DNA of 64,000 bases from Paenibacillus dauci (GCF_000971985.1 NZ_LAQQ01000001.1:248001-312000), one strand, 5' to 3'. Positions 1-9,144 are shown, counted from the first letter of the stretch. Notes: generated from the sequence alone by a model not told the origin. Translations and numbers: made by a program.

Positions 1-7
1 TAATCAT
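1..7 (-). CDS. Start of a gene truncated by the left window edge
   Basis: An ATG on the minus strand at position 7 is preceded by a good ribosome binding site (GAGGAG, 10-15) with short spacing. Only two codons are inside the window, so the product cannot be named. The roughly 200 bases upstream contain inverted repeats that may control it. Confidence 0.4.
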
Positions 8-60
8 TTCTCCTCATCAAATGGATTGTATTACAGAATATATGTCTGATTTCGCCATTC

Positions 61-143
61 TGCATTGTATTTTCCAAATGGTTAAATACAATGCATTATT
101 ATGTAAACGCAATCAAACATGTGGTAATTTTACATATTATGCA
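61..143. repeat. Two overlapping intergenic inverted repeats
   Basis: A perfect 12-bp inverted repeat has arms 61-72 (TGCATTGTATTT) and 84-95 with an 11-base loop. It overlaps a second, imperfect one with arms 92-107 and 129-143, which contains the ATTATGTAAA half-site that recurs elsewhere in this window. Both lie upstream of the truncated minus-strand gene at the left edge, so they could be operator sites or alternative RNA hairpins. No protein is evident in 8-331. Confidence 0.5.
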
Positions 144-211
144 TTTTTGTGTCAATGATTTCGATTCTCTTTTTGTGTAATTACATATATAATAATCAGG
201 AATTCTTACAT

Positions 212-248
212 AAAAAACCTCCAGCTTCATGGATAGGAGCTGGAGGTT
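212..248 (-). terminator. Rho-independent terminator of the MFS gene
   Basis: A perfect 11-bp stem (216-226 with 238-248) is followed on the minus strand by a run of six T. It sits downstream of the MFS transporter stop codon. Confidence 0.85.
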
Positions 249-331
249 AAGTAAGCGAGAAAATGACAATCCGAAAACACAATTTGTATATCAAATTATA
301 ATACCTATTTGCTTATAGATAGGATTAAATG

Positions 332-1615
332 CTAGGCATGTCTTAATTTCTGATTCACGCGTTCTGCAAATAGCAGCATGAGCAGAATGTAAGCGAGAAC
401 AACGAAAGGGAACCATCCTACATGTACATAAGCAGCAATCAATCCGAATAAAGGCGGCAAAATAGTAATACCTACATACGCCATAGCCAGCTGATAACCC
501 ATTAGCCGGGCAGCATTCTTTTCTCCAAAACGGGCAGGTGTCTCATGCAGCAGTCCGGGGAAGATTGGGGCAAATCCGATACCAATCAGAATCAGACCGC
601 TCATTAATAGAACCGGCGGTAGCGGCATAAGCAGCAGAATTCCACCTGCAACGGCAGTCAGCTGCCCAATCAGGATTAGCTTGCGGTTGCTCATACGCAG
701 TGTCAGGAAGCCTGTGATTAGTCGTCCCAGTGTAATACCGGCAAAATACAACGACACCCAGCCTGCAGCCATTTCGGGAGTCACTCCCCGCGCTCCAACA
801 AAGAAGCTGGCTCCCCATAACCCTACTGTTGCCTCTGCCCCGCAGTAGAACAGAAATGTCAGCAGTGTAAAATTAACGCCAGGGATTCGCAATAAATTCA
901 TTTTGGTGGCAGGCGCATCGGACGAAGGATCGTTATCCGATGTTGAATCTGTTGTATGTAACTCGGAAGTAGATTGAGTTTGCTTCTCACGCTGCTTGGC
1001 TTCCTGCTGAATCGAGGCTACTTTTTTCCAGAGCGGCAGTGTGAACAGCAGGATAACAACAAGCACCATCTGTATAATGGCTACGGCCTGATAACCGCCT
1101 CTCCATGAGCTTTCCGTCCCCATATAGTAGGCCATAATAATGGGTCCTGTAGTGGCTCCTACACCCCAAAAGCAGTGCAGCCAGCTCATATGATGGGCTT
1201 TATAGTTGGAGGCTACATAATGATTCAACCCGGAATCGACCGCACCGGCACCAATTCCGAGCGGAATCGCGAGTACTGCCAGCCAGGTCAGCGACGGAAC
1301 AAAAGCAAAACCGAGCAGCGCTCCGGCAGTCAGGCAGCAGCTGATCAGGGTGACCAGTCCGGTGCCCAGCTTGTTCAGCAGGGTACCACTGGCCAGACTG
1401 GACAGGATAGTACCTACCGATGCGATAAGCGATAATGTACCGGCTGCTCCAAAGGGCGCCCGAATATCCAGATGCATGACCGGCCAGGCTGCTCCCAGCA
1501 TGGAATCGGGAATTCCCAGGCTGATAAAGGATAAATAGATGACAATCAGAAACAGTGTAGCCATAGGTGCAATAACCTCCATCTTTGGAATATCTGCTGA
1601 TTCAGCATCTATCAT
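332..1615 (-). CDS. MFS transporter
   Basis: A 427-residue polytopic membrane protein with about 12 hydrophobic segments in two halves. A hydrophilic loop around residues 200-240, rich in Lys, Gln, Ser and Asp, separates them, as in the major facilitator superfamily. The first half carries SLGIPDSMLG and a conserved-looking SWLHCFWGVGATTGP stretch that recalls sugar/FHS-type MFS members. The substrate cannot be read from sequence. The first ATG has no clear ribosome binding site. A later in-frame ATG at 1564 starts directly at the first membrane helix and has GGAGG 11 bases upstream, so the true protein may be 17 residues shorter. The gene is monocistronic, with its own terminator. Confidence 0.85.
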   Translation of the reverse strand: MIDAESADIPKMEVIAPMATLFLIVIYLSFISLGIPDSMLGAAWPVMHLDIRAPFGAAGTLSLIASVGTILSSLASGTLLNKLGTGLVTLISCCLTAGALLGFAFVPSLTWLAVLAIPLGIGAGAVDSGLNHYVASNYKAHHMSWLHCFWGVGATTGPIIMAYYMGTESSWRGGYQAVAIIQMVLVVILLFTLPLWKKVASIQQEAKQREKQTQSTSELHTTDSTSDNDPSSDAPATKMNLLRIPGVNFTLLTFLFYCGAEATVGLWGASFFVGARGVTPEMAAGWVSLYFAGITLGRLITGFLTLRMSNRKLILIGQLTAVAGGILLLMPLPPVLLMSGLILIGIGFAPIFPGLLHETPARFGEKNAARLMGYQLAMAYVGITILPPLFGLIAAYVHVGWFPFVVLAYILLMLLFAERVNQKLRHA

Positions 1616-1672
1616 ATCATCAGAGCAGAACTTTTTAAAACATTTATTAAAAGTAATTTCATTTCATCGCAT

Positions 1673-3496
1673 CTATGGTCTGATACCTGCTGTCAGGATA
1701 CGCTGAATCGCGCCTTCGATAGTCAGCTGCTCACGTATACCCGTGCTGCGCTCCACGTATTCTACTTCGCCTGCAGCAGCTCCTTTGCCTATAATAAGGC
1801 GTATTGGGATGCCGATCAGATCGGAATCTTTGAACTTGACGCCGGCTCGTTCTTCCCGATCATCCAGAAGTACGTCATGATGAGCCTGGATCAGTCTCTC
1901 ATACAGCTGGAGAGCTACACTCATCTGCTGCTCATCCTTGGTAGAGATCGGAATCAGATGAACCTGATAAGGAGCTATAGCACCAGGCCAGCATATCCCC
2001 TGCTCATCATGATGCTGCTCTACGATCGCAGCGACCAGTCTGGATACACCAATGCCATAGCAGCCCATTTGTATAAATTGATCCTGACCGGATGAATCCG
2101 TATAAGTAGCATTCATCGCAGCGCTGTATTTATCTCCCAGCTGAAACACATGCCCTACTTCGATCCCACGCTGAAAACAAATATGTCCTTCCTGACAGCG
2201 CGGACAACTGTCCCCCGCACGAACATTGCGGAAATCGCCGATATGCAGGAGGTTAAGGTCGCGCTGCACATTGATATGACGATAATGATAGTCTTCTTCA
2301 TTGCCTCCAGCGATAGCATCCTGCAGCGAGAGGATGGAATAATCAGCCAGCCAGGTCAAATCGTTAGCTGCAAGACCATAAGGCCCGGCAAATCCAACCG
2401 GAGCGCTTGTTAGACGTTGAATCGTGTCTGCATCAGCCAGAATCAATTCATCCACCTGCAGATAATTCTGGACTTTGATTGCATTAATCTCTTCATCGCC
2501 ACGAATCAACACAGCAATCGGCTGCTGATCCGCCAGGAAAATGACTGTTTTGATGATGTGATCTGCTGTAATTGATAATGCCTGGGTCAGCTCAGTGATC
2601 GTTCGCAGACCTGGAGTGTGGAACTTCTCAGGATGCAAGCCATTCCCGACTTCAGTTGTCTTTGTAATCAAATGGGACACATGGATTGGAGTGATCTCTT
2701 CTTCCCCAGCAGCTTCATACGATAAAACTGTTGGGGTTGTATAATCGGTATCGGACCCTGCAGCCGATGGGATTACCGCAGATTCTGCCTTTTCCAGATT
2801 AGCAGCATAATCACAATGGGTACAGACAGCAATCGTATCTTCTCCAGCCTCGGTCATGACCATAAACTCATGTGTATTGCCCTCTCCTCCGATCGATCCT
2901 GCATCTGCTTCCACAGCGCGGAAGTCCAGCCCGCAGCGTTGTAAAATACGATGATAGGCATCATACATCATTTTGTAGGACTGCTGCATAGTGACTTCAT
3001 CCATGTCAAAAGAATAGGCATCTTTCATCAGAAATTCTCTTCCTCGAAGCAGACCGGATCGTGGACGGCGCTCATCCCTGAACTTGGTCTGAATCTGATA
3101 CAGGATAACCGGCAGCTGACGATAGGAACCGATCTCGCTACGAATCAGGTCGGTTATTACTTCTTCATGCGTCGGCCCGAGCACAAAATCCCGCTGGTGC
3201 CGATCTTGAAGACGGAGCAGTTCCCGACCATACCGATCATAACGGCCGGATTCCTGCCACAGTTCGGCAGGCTGTATCGCTGGCAATAGGACTTCCTGGG
3301 CACCACTCTGATCCATCTCTTCGCGGATCAGCTGCTCCAACTTGCGCAGCACGATGCGTCCAAGTGGCAGATACGTATAAATACCTGCTGCAAGCTGGCG
3401 AATATAGCCTGCCCGCAGTAATAAGCGGTGGCTTGCTGCTTCTGCATCTCCAGGTGATTCACGCAGCGTGACGGCTAACAGTTGACTCTGCTTCAT
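1673..3496 (-). CDS. proS: Prolyl-tRNA synthetase
   Basis: Class II synthetase that charges tRNA-Pro in the cytoplasm. The N-terminus (MKQSQLLAVTLRESP) and the class II core with RAGYIRQLAAGIYTYLPLG, TKFRDERRPRSGLLRGREF and GCYGIGVSRLVAAIVEQ are typical of bacterial-type ProRS. A middle segment of about 180 residues fits the editing (INS) domain, and the C-terminal 100 residues fit the anticodon-binding domain. At 607 residues it is slightly longer than usual (about 565-575). I chose the ATG at 3496 because GGGAGGA lies at good spacing upstream. Twelve further upstream codons have no such support and would overlap the T-box terminator. Control is by the T-box leader just upstream. Confidence 0.95.
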   Translation of the reverse strand: MKQSQLLAVTLRESPGDAEAASHRLLLRAGYIRQLAAGIYTYLPLGRIVLRKLEQLIREEMDQSGAQEVLLPAIQPAELWQESGRYDRYGRELLRLQDRHQRDFVLGPTHEEVITDLIRSEIGSYRQLPVILYQIQTKFRDERRPRSGLLRGREFLMKDAYSFDMDEVTMQQSYKMMYDAYHRILQRCGLDFRAVEADAGSIGGEGNTHEFMVMTEAGEDTIAVCTHCDYAANLEKAESAVIPSAAGSDTDYTTPTVLSYEAAGEEEITPIHVSHLITKTTEVGNGLHPEKFHTPGLRTITELTQALSITADHIIKTVIFLADQQPIAVLIRGDEEINAIKVQNYLQVDELILADADTIQRLTSAPVGFAGPYGLAANDLTWLADYSILSLQDAIAGGNEEDYHYRHINVQRDLNLLHIGDFRNVRAGDSCPRCQEGHICFQRGIEVGHVFQLGDKYSAAMNATYTDSSGQDQFIQMGCYGIGVSRLVAAIVEQHHDEQGICWPGAIAPYQVHLIPISTKDEQQMSVALQLYERLIQAHHDVLLDDREERAGVKFKDSDLIGIPIRLIIGKGAAAGEVEYVERSTGIREQLTIEGAIQRILTAGIRP

Positions 3497-3530
3497 AGCT
3501 GAATTCCTCCCTAATAATGTATGGAAAAGC

Positions 3531-3870
3531 AAAAAGACACATCCGTCAGGGACGAATGTGTCGTGGTACCACCCTAATTTCGATTATTAATCAGCAGCAT
3601 GGTTCTGCAGCAAGCGGAATACATACGATACGTCTGCGATTACATAATCCTTCAGCCGTTAACGGAGGCATCCGGCAATAATAATACAGTTCAGAGATAG
3701 CATTCTCTGCTGCATATTGCAGCTCACAGGATAGGGGCAGGATTCAGTCGCAGCGGGAAACCTTGCAGCCGGTGGATTTCCTCTCTGTACAGCGATGGAA
3801 GAACCAAGGGGTCCTGATCATAGCTATTGACGATTAGCAAGATGGAATATAGTGCATTCCATATTTACTA
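3531..3870 (-). promoter_or_regulatory. T-box leader upstream of proS
   Basis: On the minus strand the leader has, in order: the AGTA motif (3866-3869), AGAGAG (3781-3786), a GAA-containing specifier region near 3725-3745 that includes CCT/CCC proline codons, and the canonical T-box GGGTGGTACCACG (about 3562-3574). A stem-loop follows (3536-3547 with 3551-3562) with a T-rich tail. This is the expected architecture for uncharged-tRNA-sensing antitermination. The exact specifier codon was not resolved. Confidence 0.92.
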
Positions 3871-3889
3871 AAATAAGTTAATATAGAGA

Positions 3890-4447
3890 TTACTCGATCA
3901 GCTGCGAACCTGTCAAGAGTGCTTCACCTGGTTTGGATTTACCGGCATACGATTCCATCAGCTCAATTTTTTGTTCCTGGAGATCAATCTGCCGGGCCAA
4001 TTCTTGCTGGCCTGCTGTGGAATCTTCTGCCGACTTTCTAAGCATGTCCAGTTCTTGCTGCAGCCGTTTGGCTTCCTGGTTGAGTATACGAATCTGCTCT
4101 TCATGTTGAATCTGCTGATGCATGGGAAGCAGGATCAATTCATATACAGCTGCTCCCTCCCGTTCCCGTATTCTCGCATTGATCAGAAATGGAACTTCGG
4201 TACCGTCCCCTGACTTGATTGCTAACTGAAGAGCTTCAATATTGGTATTCAGACGAATTCTTGGGATAAAATACATCTGGTAGAAAATACGACTGGCCCG
4301 GGTAAGAATCGATTCAAAATGACAGCCATAAAGTCCGTTCTGATTATAACCCAGCAGCTCCAGCAGCGTTTCATTTGCAGCTGTAATAAGATGGCCAGAA
4401 GATAATGACATATAGCCGCAAAACACTGGGTCCAATCGTTTATTCAT
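3890..4447 (-). CDS. PAS domain and coiled-coil protein paired with RsbQ-like hydrolase
   Basis: A 185-residue cytoplasmic protein. Residues about 10-105 look like a single PAS sensor domain (ANETLLELLGYNQNGLYG, then FYQMYFIPRI and a pattern ending in AVYELILLPM). Residues about 108-165 are a heptad-rich coiled coil. B. subtilis RsbP has PAS, coiled coil and then a PP2C phosphatase, whereas this protein stops after the coiled coil. Its ATG shares one base with the stop of the upstream hydrolase gene, which implies translational coupling and a shared job. The partner hydrolase is RsbQ-like, so I infer a small-molecule sensing pair whose output component is elsewhere. The output partner is unknown. 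Confidence 0.7.
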   Translation of the reverse strand: MNKRLDPVFCGYMSLSSGHLITAANETLLELLGYNQNGLYGCHFESILTRASRIFYQMYFIPRIRLNTNIEALQLAIKSGDGTEVPFLINARIREREGAAVYELILLPMHQQIQHEEQIRILNQEAKRLQQELDMLRKSAEDSTAGQQELARQIDLQEQKIELMESYAGKSKPGEALLTGSQLIE

Positions 4448-5274
4448 CAGCCTGACATCTCCATTCCCGTAACTGATTGAGTCAGATATTCCTCAATTAG
4501 AGAAATCGTCTCATCCGGATGGCTCATATGGGGACAATGTCCCGTCGCTTCCATTAGCTGAAAGATGCTGTGCGGGATCTGCTGATGCATATAAGCCCCT
4601 ACTTCCAGAGGAGCAATATAGTCCTGATCACATTGTAAAATAAGTGAAGGTGCTGTCACATGTCGAAGTTCGGAACGATAATCCGACATAAAGGTAATCT
4701 CGGCAAATTGTTGTATAATGACCGGATCGGACAAGCAAAAACTCTCATGCAATTCAGCAGTCAGCTCCGGCTGATCCGGATTTCCCATAGCGATTGGCGC
4801 GAGAAAGCTTGCCCAACCCAAATGGTTTTGCTGCATTAATGAGAGGAGTTCTTCAATATCCTTCTGTTCAAAACCGCCTATGTAATCAGGTAAATCATTG
4901 ATATATCGCGGTGAAGGCGCAATCAGGATCAGATTTTTGAAATAACCCGGCCTCGATAGTGAAGCGAGCAGACCGATCATCCCGCTGACCGAATGACCAA
5001 TGAATATTGGACTTTCCAGCTGAAGCTCATCACAAATCTGGAGCATATCCTTCGCATAACCGGTAAGCCGATTATGATGGTCGGCATCGTATGCCTGAAG
5101 ATCAGATTTTCCGGAGCCTATATGATCAAATAAGATAATCTTGTAATTTTGTTCAAATGCAGGGGCAACAAATCGCCACATACTTTGATCGCATCCAAAA
5201 CCATGAGCAAAAACGATGGGCTGACTTCCTTTCCCTGTAACTCTTACATTATTTCGACTCAGGATGGTAGACAT
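4447..5274 (-). CDS. rsbQ: RsbQ-like alpha/beta hydrolase
   Basis: A 275-residue alpha/beta hydrolase of the RsbQ/KAI2 type. It has an oxyanion segment HGFGCDQ near residue 24, nucleophile elbow GHSVSG (Ser about 95), acid QDYIAP and histidine in TGHCPHMSHP. In B. subtilis RsbQ makes or hydrolyses a small molecule that activates the PAS phosphatase RsbP in the energy-stress branch of sigma-B signalling. Here the gene is followed by a PAS/coiled-coil protein lacking the phosphatase, with start and stop sharing one base. The start at 5274 is chosen for its AAGGAG site, giving MSTILSRNNV as N-terminus; the nine upstream codons lack support. Whether sigma-B exists in this organism cannot be told from here. 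Confidence 0.85.
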   Translation of the reverse strand: MSTILSRNNVRVTGKGSQPIVFAHGFGCDQSMWRFVAPAFEQNYKIILFDHIGSGKSDLQAYDADHHNRLTGYAKDMLQICDELQLESPIFIGHSVSGMIGLLASLSRPGYFKNLILIAPSPRYINDLPDYIGGFEQKDIEELLSLMQQNHLGWASFLAPIAMGNPDQPELTAELHESFCLSDPVIIQQFAEITFMSDYRSELRHVTAPSLILQCDQDYIAPLEVGAYMHQQIPHSIFQLMEATGHCPHMSHPDETISLIEEYLTQSVTGMEMSG

Positions 5275-5478
5275 ATCAAGCTCCTTTCTTGAAGCTGCCA
5301 TATAGACTATAGACTTCAGTATATCTTAAATATCAAATATATTGCATAAAATTTTAATTAATATAGTAGATTGAGGATTCTATACCCATCTGGATTTGTA
5401 ATGATAAAGCTGGTGCAATCGGGTAATTATAGCAAAACAGAGGATCGGCTGTCTGCCTTTTACTGACCCATCACGCAC

Positions 5479-5517
5479 AAATAGGGACAACAGCTTCATG
5501 AGCTGCTGTCCCTATTT
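5479..5517 (-). terminator. Terminator of the pyruvate oxidase gene
   Basis: Strong stem-loop with arms AAATAGGGACA (5479-5489) and its complement (5507-5517), placed just past the stop of the pyruvate oxidase gene. The poly-T tail on the minus strand is short. Confidence 0.7.
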
Positions 5518-5525
5518 ATTATTGA

Positions 5526-7256
5526 TCAGCGAAGCAGATTGGTCTTGGCCAGATCAATCAGTTCATCGCCACGTCCGTTCATAATGGCTCTCGCCATCCA
5601 GAGGGAGAATCCTTTGGCTTGCTGCAAGGTAATGGTTGGTGGCATGGACAGTTCCTGACGATTGACCACTACATCGATCAGGGTAGGACCATCATGTGCC
5701 AGCGCACGCTGCACTGCATCTTCCAGATCTTCTGGATCTTCGACACGAATACCAAGAATACCAAGCGCGTTTGCTACCGCTGCAAAATCGGTCTGATGCA
5801 GATCTGTACCGGTTTCCAGGTAACCTCCCGCTTTCATTTCCAATTCTACAAAGCTCAGTGCACTGTTATTGAAAACAACGACATTTACGGGCAGATTATG
5901 CTGCTTGAGTGTAATCAGATCGCCCATCAGCATGCTGAGACCTCCATCACCCGAGAGTGAAATGATCTGGCGTCCCCGCTCTGCTGCCTGCAGTCCGATC
6001 GCCTGTGGCAGTGCATTAGCCATCGTACCATGGTTAAAGGAACCAATCAGTCGGCGTTGTTCACTCATTTCCAGATAACGAGCTGCCCAGACGGTAGGTG
6101 TGCCCACATCACAAGTGAAGATAGCATCTTCTGCAGCGGCATCACTGACCACTTTGGCCAGATACTGGGGATGCATTCCTTTGCGTCCGGTACGTCCTTT
6201 GACTGCCATCTCGTCGAGTTCTTCACGTACTTTGGCATAACGGTCCGCAGATTTGCGTAAATGACCGGAATCATGCTCCGTGGTCAGACGCGGTAGAATC
6301 TGCTGTACAGTGGATTTGACATCTCCACATAGGCCGAGTGTGATATTGGTTCGTCTGCCCAGACGGGAAGGATCAATATCCAGCTGGATAATCGTTGCAT
6401 CTTCCGGATAGAACTGCCGATAGGGGAAATCGGTTCCGAGCATTAACAGCAGATCGCAATCCATCATCGCATGATAACCCGAGGAATAACCGATCAGTCC
6501 GGTCAGTCCGGCAAAATAGGGATTGTTATACTCCAGATGTTCCTTCCCGCGCAGGGCAATAACCATTGGAGATTGAAGCTTCTCACACAGCTCCATCAGC
6601 TCGGCATGAGCGCCTTTGCAGCCTGCACCACAAAGCAGAGTGATTTTTTTGCCCTCATTCAGATACTGGGCTAGTGTCTGCAGTTCTTCTTCCGAAGGCA
6701 ATACGACCGGCTTGGCTGCATGGTAGACCTGCTCAGGAATAGGATGAGTCGATTCATCCAGACTGGCAATATCCCCTGGAAGAACAACAACAGATACGGT
6801 AGAACCCGCAATAGCTGTCTGAACCGCCATGGTCAGTGTACGTGGCATCTGCTTCTCGGTCATAATGACTTCACAGAAATCACTGCACTCCTGAAAAATA
6901 AGCTCGGGATGCGTAGCCTGAAAATAACCACTGCCGATCTCGTCACTCGGGATATGAGCTGCAATCGCCAGTACCGGCACCCGGTTACGATAACAATCAT
7001 ACAATCCGTTAATCAAATGAAGATTACCCGGCCCGCTGCTGCCTGCGCAGACTGCGATCGTACCGTTCAACTCGGCGTCGGCGCCCGCCGCAAACGCAGC
7101 TACTTCTTCATGCCGAACATGAATCCATTCAATTTTACCGGAGCGCCGTACAGCATCAATAATCGCATTCAGCGAATCGCCTGTAATACCAAAAATGCGC
7201 TTTACCCCGGCTTTCACTAGCGTCTCTACAACGGAATCTGCAATTGTCTTTTTCAA
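5526..7256 (-). CDS. poxB: Thiamine-diphosphate-dependent pyruvate oxidase (PoxB/YdaP type)
   Basis: A 576-residue ThDP enzyme, close in length to E. coli PoxB (572), which oxidatively decarboxylates pyruvate to acetate and CO2 with FAD and passes electrons to membrane quinones. Recognisable segments are GVKRIFGITGDSLNA, RHEEVAAFAAGA with the ThDP-activating Glu, AGSSGPGNLHLINGLYDC, and near the C-terminus the ThDP-binding GDGGLSMLMGD motif that ends in NN. The start codon is TTG (complement of 7254-7256), fixed by GGGAGG eight bases upstream. The B. subtilis homologue YdaP belongs to the general stress regulon; the nearby RsbQ-like pair makes that parallel interesting but does not prove it. 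The gene has its own terminator. Confidence 0.9.
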   Translation of the reverse strand: MKKTIADSVVETLVKAGVKRIFGITGDSLNAIIDAVRRSGKIEWIHVRHEEVAAFAAGADAELNGTIAVCAGSSGPGNLHLINGLYDCYRNRVPVLAIAAHIPSDEIGSGYFQATHPELIFQECSDFCEVIMTEKQMPRTLTMAVQTAIAGSTVSVVVLPGDIASLDESTHPIPEQVYHAAKPVVLPSEEELQTLAQYLNEGKKITLLCGAGCKGAHAELMELCEKLQSPMVIALRGKEHLEYNNPYFAGLTGLIGYSSGYHAMMDCDLLLMLGTDFPYRQFYPEDATIIQLDIDPSRLGRRTNITLGLCGDVKSTVQQILPRLTTEHDSGHLRKSADRYAKVREELDEMAVKGRTGRKGMHPQYLAKVVSDAAAEDAIFTCDVGTPTVWAARYLEMSEQRRLIGSFNHGTMANALPQAIGLQAAERGRQIISLSGDGGLSMLMGDLITLKQHNLPVNVVVFNNSALSFVELEMKAGGYLETGTDLHQTDFAAVANALGILGIRVEDPEDLEDAVQRALAHDGPTLIDVVVNRQELSMPPTITLQQAKGFSLWMARAIMNGRGDELIDLAKTNLLR

Positions 7257-7479
7257 AATCTCTACCTCCCGTATCCACTGGCTCGTATTTTACAACAATT
7301 CTCTACAAATTTTGCGTACTTCTCTCTGTCTCTTTACCCCTATTCTCCTTGCACTTAACAACCGACCAATAAATTAATCATCTTATTTATTATGTAACTA
7401 TAATTATATAATTCATCTTTCTTCGCTGCGCATAAAAGGTATATCGTTTCTTGTACCTGTCGTGCTGTATGTATAAGAA

Positions 7480-7506
7480 AAACGCCTGGACATCATCCAG
7501 GCGTTT
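7480..7506 (-). terminator. Terminator of the coiled-coil/GNAT gene
   Basis: A perfect 11-bp stem (7480-7490 with 7496-7506), GC-rich, followed on the minus strand by TTTTT. Confidence 0.85.
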
Positions 7507-7557
7507 GGCATACAACATCAATCTGTATAATAGATCGTCTGCGGCTCAATCAGACGA

Positions 7558-8313
7558 TTAATAACGCATCCATACATCTTCGTATTGGGAATGACGCTTG
7601 AATTGGGCCAGTGCATAGGAACATGTTGGCAGAATTTTTTTGTTCTCTGCTCTAGCCGCTTGAACGACCTGATCCAGTAATCCTTGAGCAATTTTGCCGC
7701 CCCGGTACTCTGGATTTACATAGGTATGGTTCAGCGTCCATGTATCACTTTCCGGTCCGGGAATATAAGTGATTTCTCCAACGATTTCTTCTCCTTTTTT
7801 CAGGAAAAAAGCAGTGCCTTCCTTGATCAACTGTCCACCTTCAATTAGTTCTGCTCCCGGATTCTCATACGCTGGCGTAATCGCGGTAGCTTGCGGTGGC
7901 TGCATGACAGGAAGTTGACTGTCCGAAGACGTCATAGTTCCAGATGCGCCAAGGCGGTTACTCCCTTGCTTTGTCTGATCTTCATCTGCTGCAAATCCGC
8001 CGCCGGGTGTATTGAATTCTTCTTTAACAATCGTCACGCTCTGCTTCACATCCTGTGTTGCCGAAGACAGATTATTACGGGTATCCTGTACCGCCGTTTT
8101 GCTGTTCTGGATTCCACTTTTGAGCTGATCAGTGGATGCTTTAGCTTCTTGGGAAGTTTCTTTGGCATGCTCCATAGTATGCTGCAAATTTTGCTTGGCT
8201 TCATCAACGTCGCTTTTCACATCATTGAGTGTAGCCTTTATTCCATCCATCGCCTGTTTGGCTTCGTTAATACTATCTTTAATGCCTTTTAATTCTTTGA
8301 TTGGATTTTTCAT
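7558..8313 (-). CDS. Coiled-coil protein fused to a small GNAT-type (NATD1/YjdJ-like) acetyltransferase domain
   Basis: A 251-residue protein. Residues about 1-105 form long amphipathic helices with Lys/Glu/Ala/Asp-rich 11- and 7-residue periodicity (repeated DVK, EAK and TQD elements), as in LEA-like or general stress proteins. A proline-rich linker (about 105-155) leads to a C-terminal domain of about 90 residues with GEITYIPG, LNHTYVNPEYRGGKIAQGLL and CSYALAQFKRH. That is the pattern of the minimal acetyltransferase family that includes YjdJ and NATD1. The start has GGAGG upstream. The combination suggests a stress-related protein with acetyl-CoA binding; the substrate is unknown. The large noncoding RNA region begins on the opposite strand beyond its 5' end. 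Confidence 0.8.
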   Translation of the reverse strand: MKNPIKELKGIKDSINEAKQAMDGIKATLNDVKSDVDEAKQNLQHTMEHAKETSQEAKASTDQLKSGIQNSKTAVQDTRNNLSSATQDVKQSVTIVKEEFNTPGGGFAADEDQTKQGSNRLGASGTMTSSDSQLPVMQPPQATAITPAYENPGAELIEGGQLIKEGTAFFLKKGEEIVGEITYIPGPESDTWTLNHTYVNPEYRGGKIAQGLLDQVVQAARAENKKILPTCSYALAQFKRHSQYEDVWMRY

Positions 8314-8547
8314 TATTTATTCCTCCATTCCTTGCTGCATGCCATTCATCCGGCATAGAACAGCTGTCTATTGGGATGGATGAGTATGTACTGCTCTACC
8401 TCATCCTCTTTTGTTATATAGTTATTACCCAATCTGTAGAGCTTTTCTCTTGCGTCCGCATTTTTACTTTCTTTTTACATAGATGATCTTTTTATTTGGT
8501 GGATGTAAACGGGAGAAGGTATATAAATACAGGATAAAAAGGATAGT

Positions 8548-8575
8548 TTGAGCCGTCTTTTCAACGTTTTATAAC
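8548..8575 (+). promoter_or_regulatory. Possible promoter of the large noncoding RNA
   Basis: TTGAGC (8548-8553) and TATAAC (8570-8575) are separated by 16 bases and would start a transcript near 8582. The match to the housekeeping consensus is moderate. I chose it because it is the best candidate upstream of the structured modules. Confidence 0.4.
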
Positions 8576-8731
8576 GAAATAACTAAGAAAAAGAAGGAAA
8601 AAGCTGGAATTCAGAGCATACATGATATATTTTATCCTCATGCGATTTTACACTCTCTTAATCAATTTTATAGCGTTTTCATTTTTGGGACATCGGGAGT
8701 ATGATGTAGTCATCACCAACAAGCAACAACA

Positions 8732-8907
8732 AACAACGCTTCAACATCAAGCATTAACGGCGTTGTTAGGTGATTCCCTCCAATTCTTTTTTATCGGGAA
8801 AGGAGAGATCGTCCAATGGAATAGGTTAGCGAAGCATACTGGTTCAACTGCAGAACAATCTGGCATACGTGAAAATGCCCATGATCGCAGATTGCAGGTA
8901 TGCGGGA
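8732..8907 (+). repeat. Structured RNA module, copy 1
   Basis: The closing hairpin pairs AACAACGC (8732-8739) with GCGTTGTT (8760-8767). GCATAC (8834-8839, inside the invariant box) pairs with GTATGC (8898-8903). Internally CAATCTG (8856-8862) pairs with 8888-8894, and the nested GGCAT (8862-8866) with ATGCC (8875-8879). This is the most diverged copy: its GGA hairpin reads GGAGAGATCGTCC. Confidence 0.65.
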
Positions 8908-8955
8908 CATCAATCTAGCACATTGACGAAAGCAAGAAGGAAGAAGCTTTTTCAA

Positions 8956-9083
8956 GCAAGCATTAACTACTTGCGGGAAAGGAGCAGGATTCCGTTGGAA
9001 AAAGGTAGCGAAGCATACTAGCACAATTTCACGCTAGGAAAGCGTAGTGACAGCGTTTTTCGTGGATATTGGAGTATGCGGGA
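8956..9083 (+). repeat. Structured RNA module, copy 2
   Basis: The closing hairpin pairs GCAAG (8956-8960) with CTTGC (8970-8974). Then come GGGAAAGGAGCAGGATTCC and the box AGCGAAGCATA. GCATACT (9013-9019) pairs with AGTATGC (9073-9079), and the internal hairpin is ACGCT (9031-9035) with AGCGT (9041-9045). Confidence 0.7.
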
Positions 9084-9144
9084 AGCAATCGGCGGTACAG
9101 AGTCAAATTACGACAGAAAGTAGGCTCGGAATGAACTGTTTTCA

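Noticed and set aside
8622-8918. A 98-codon plus-strand reading frame in the RNA region
   Set aside because: It has no good ribosome binding site or family signature, and it crosses module 1, whose helices explain the conserved sequence better.
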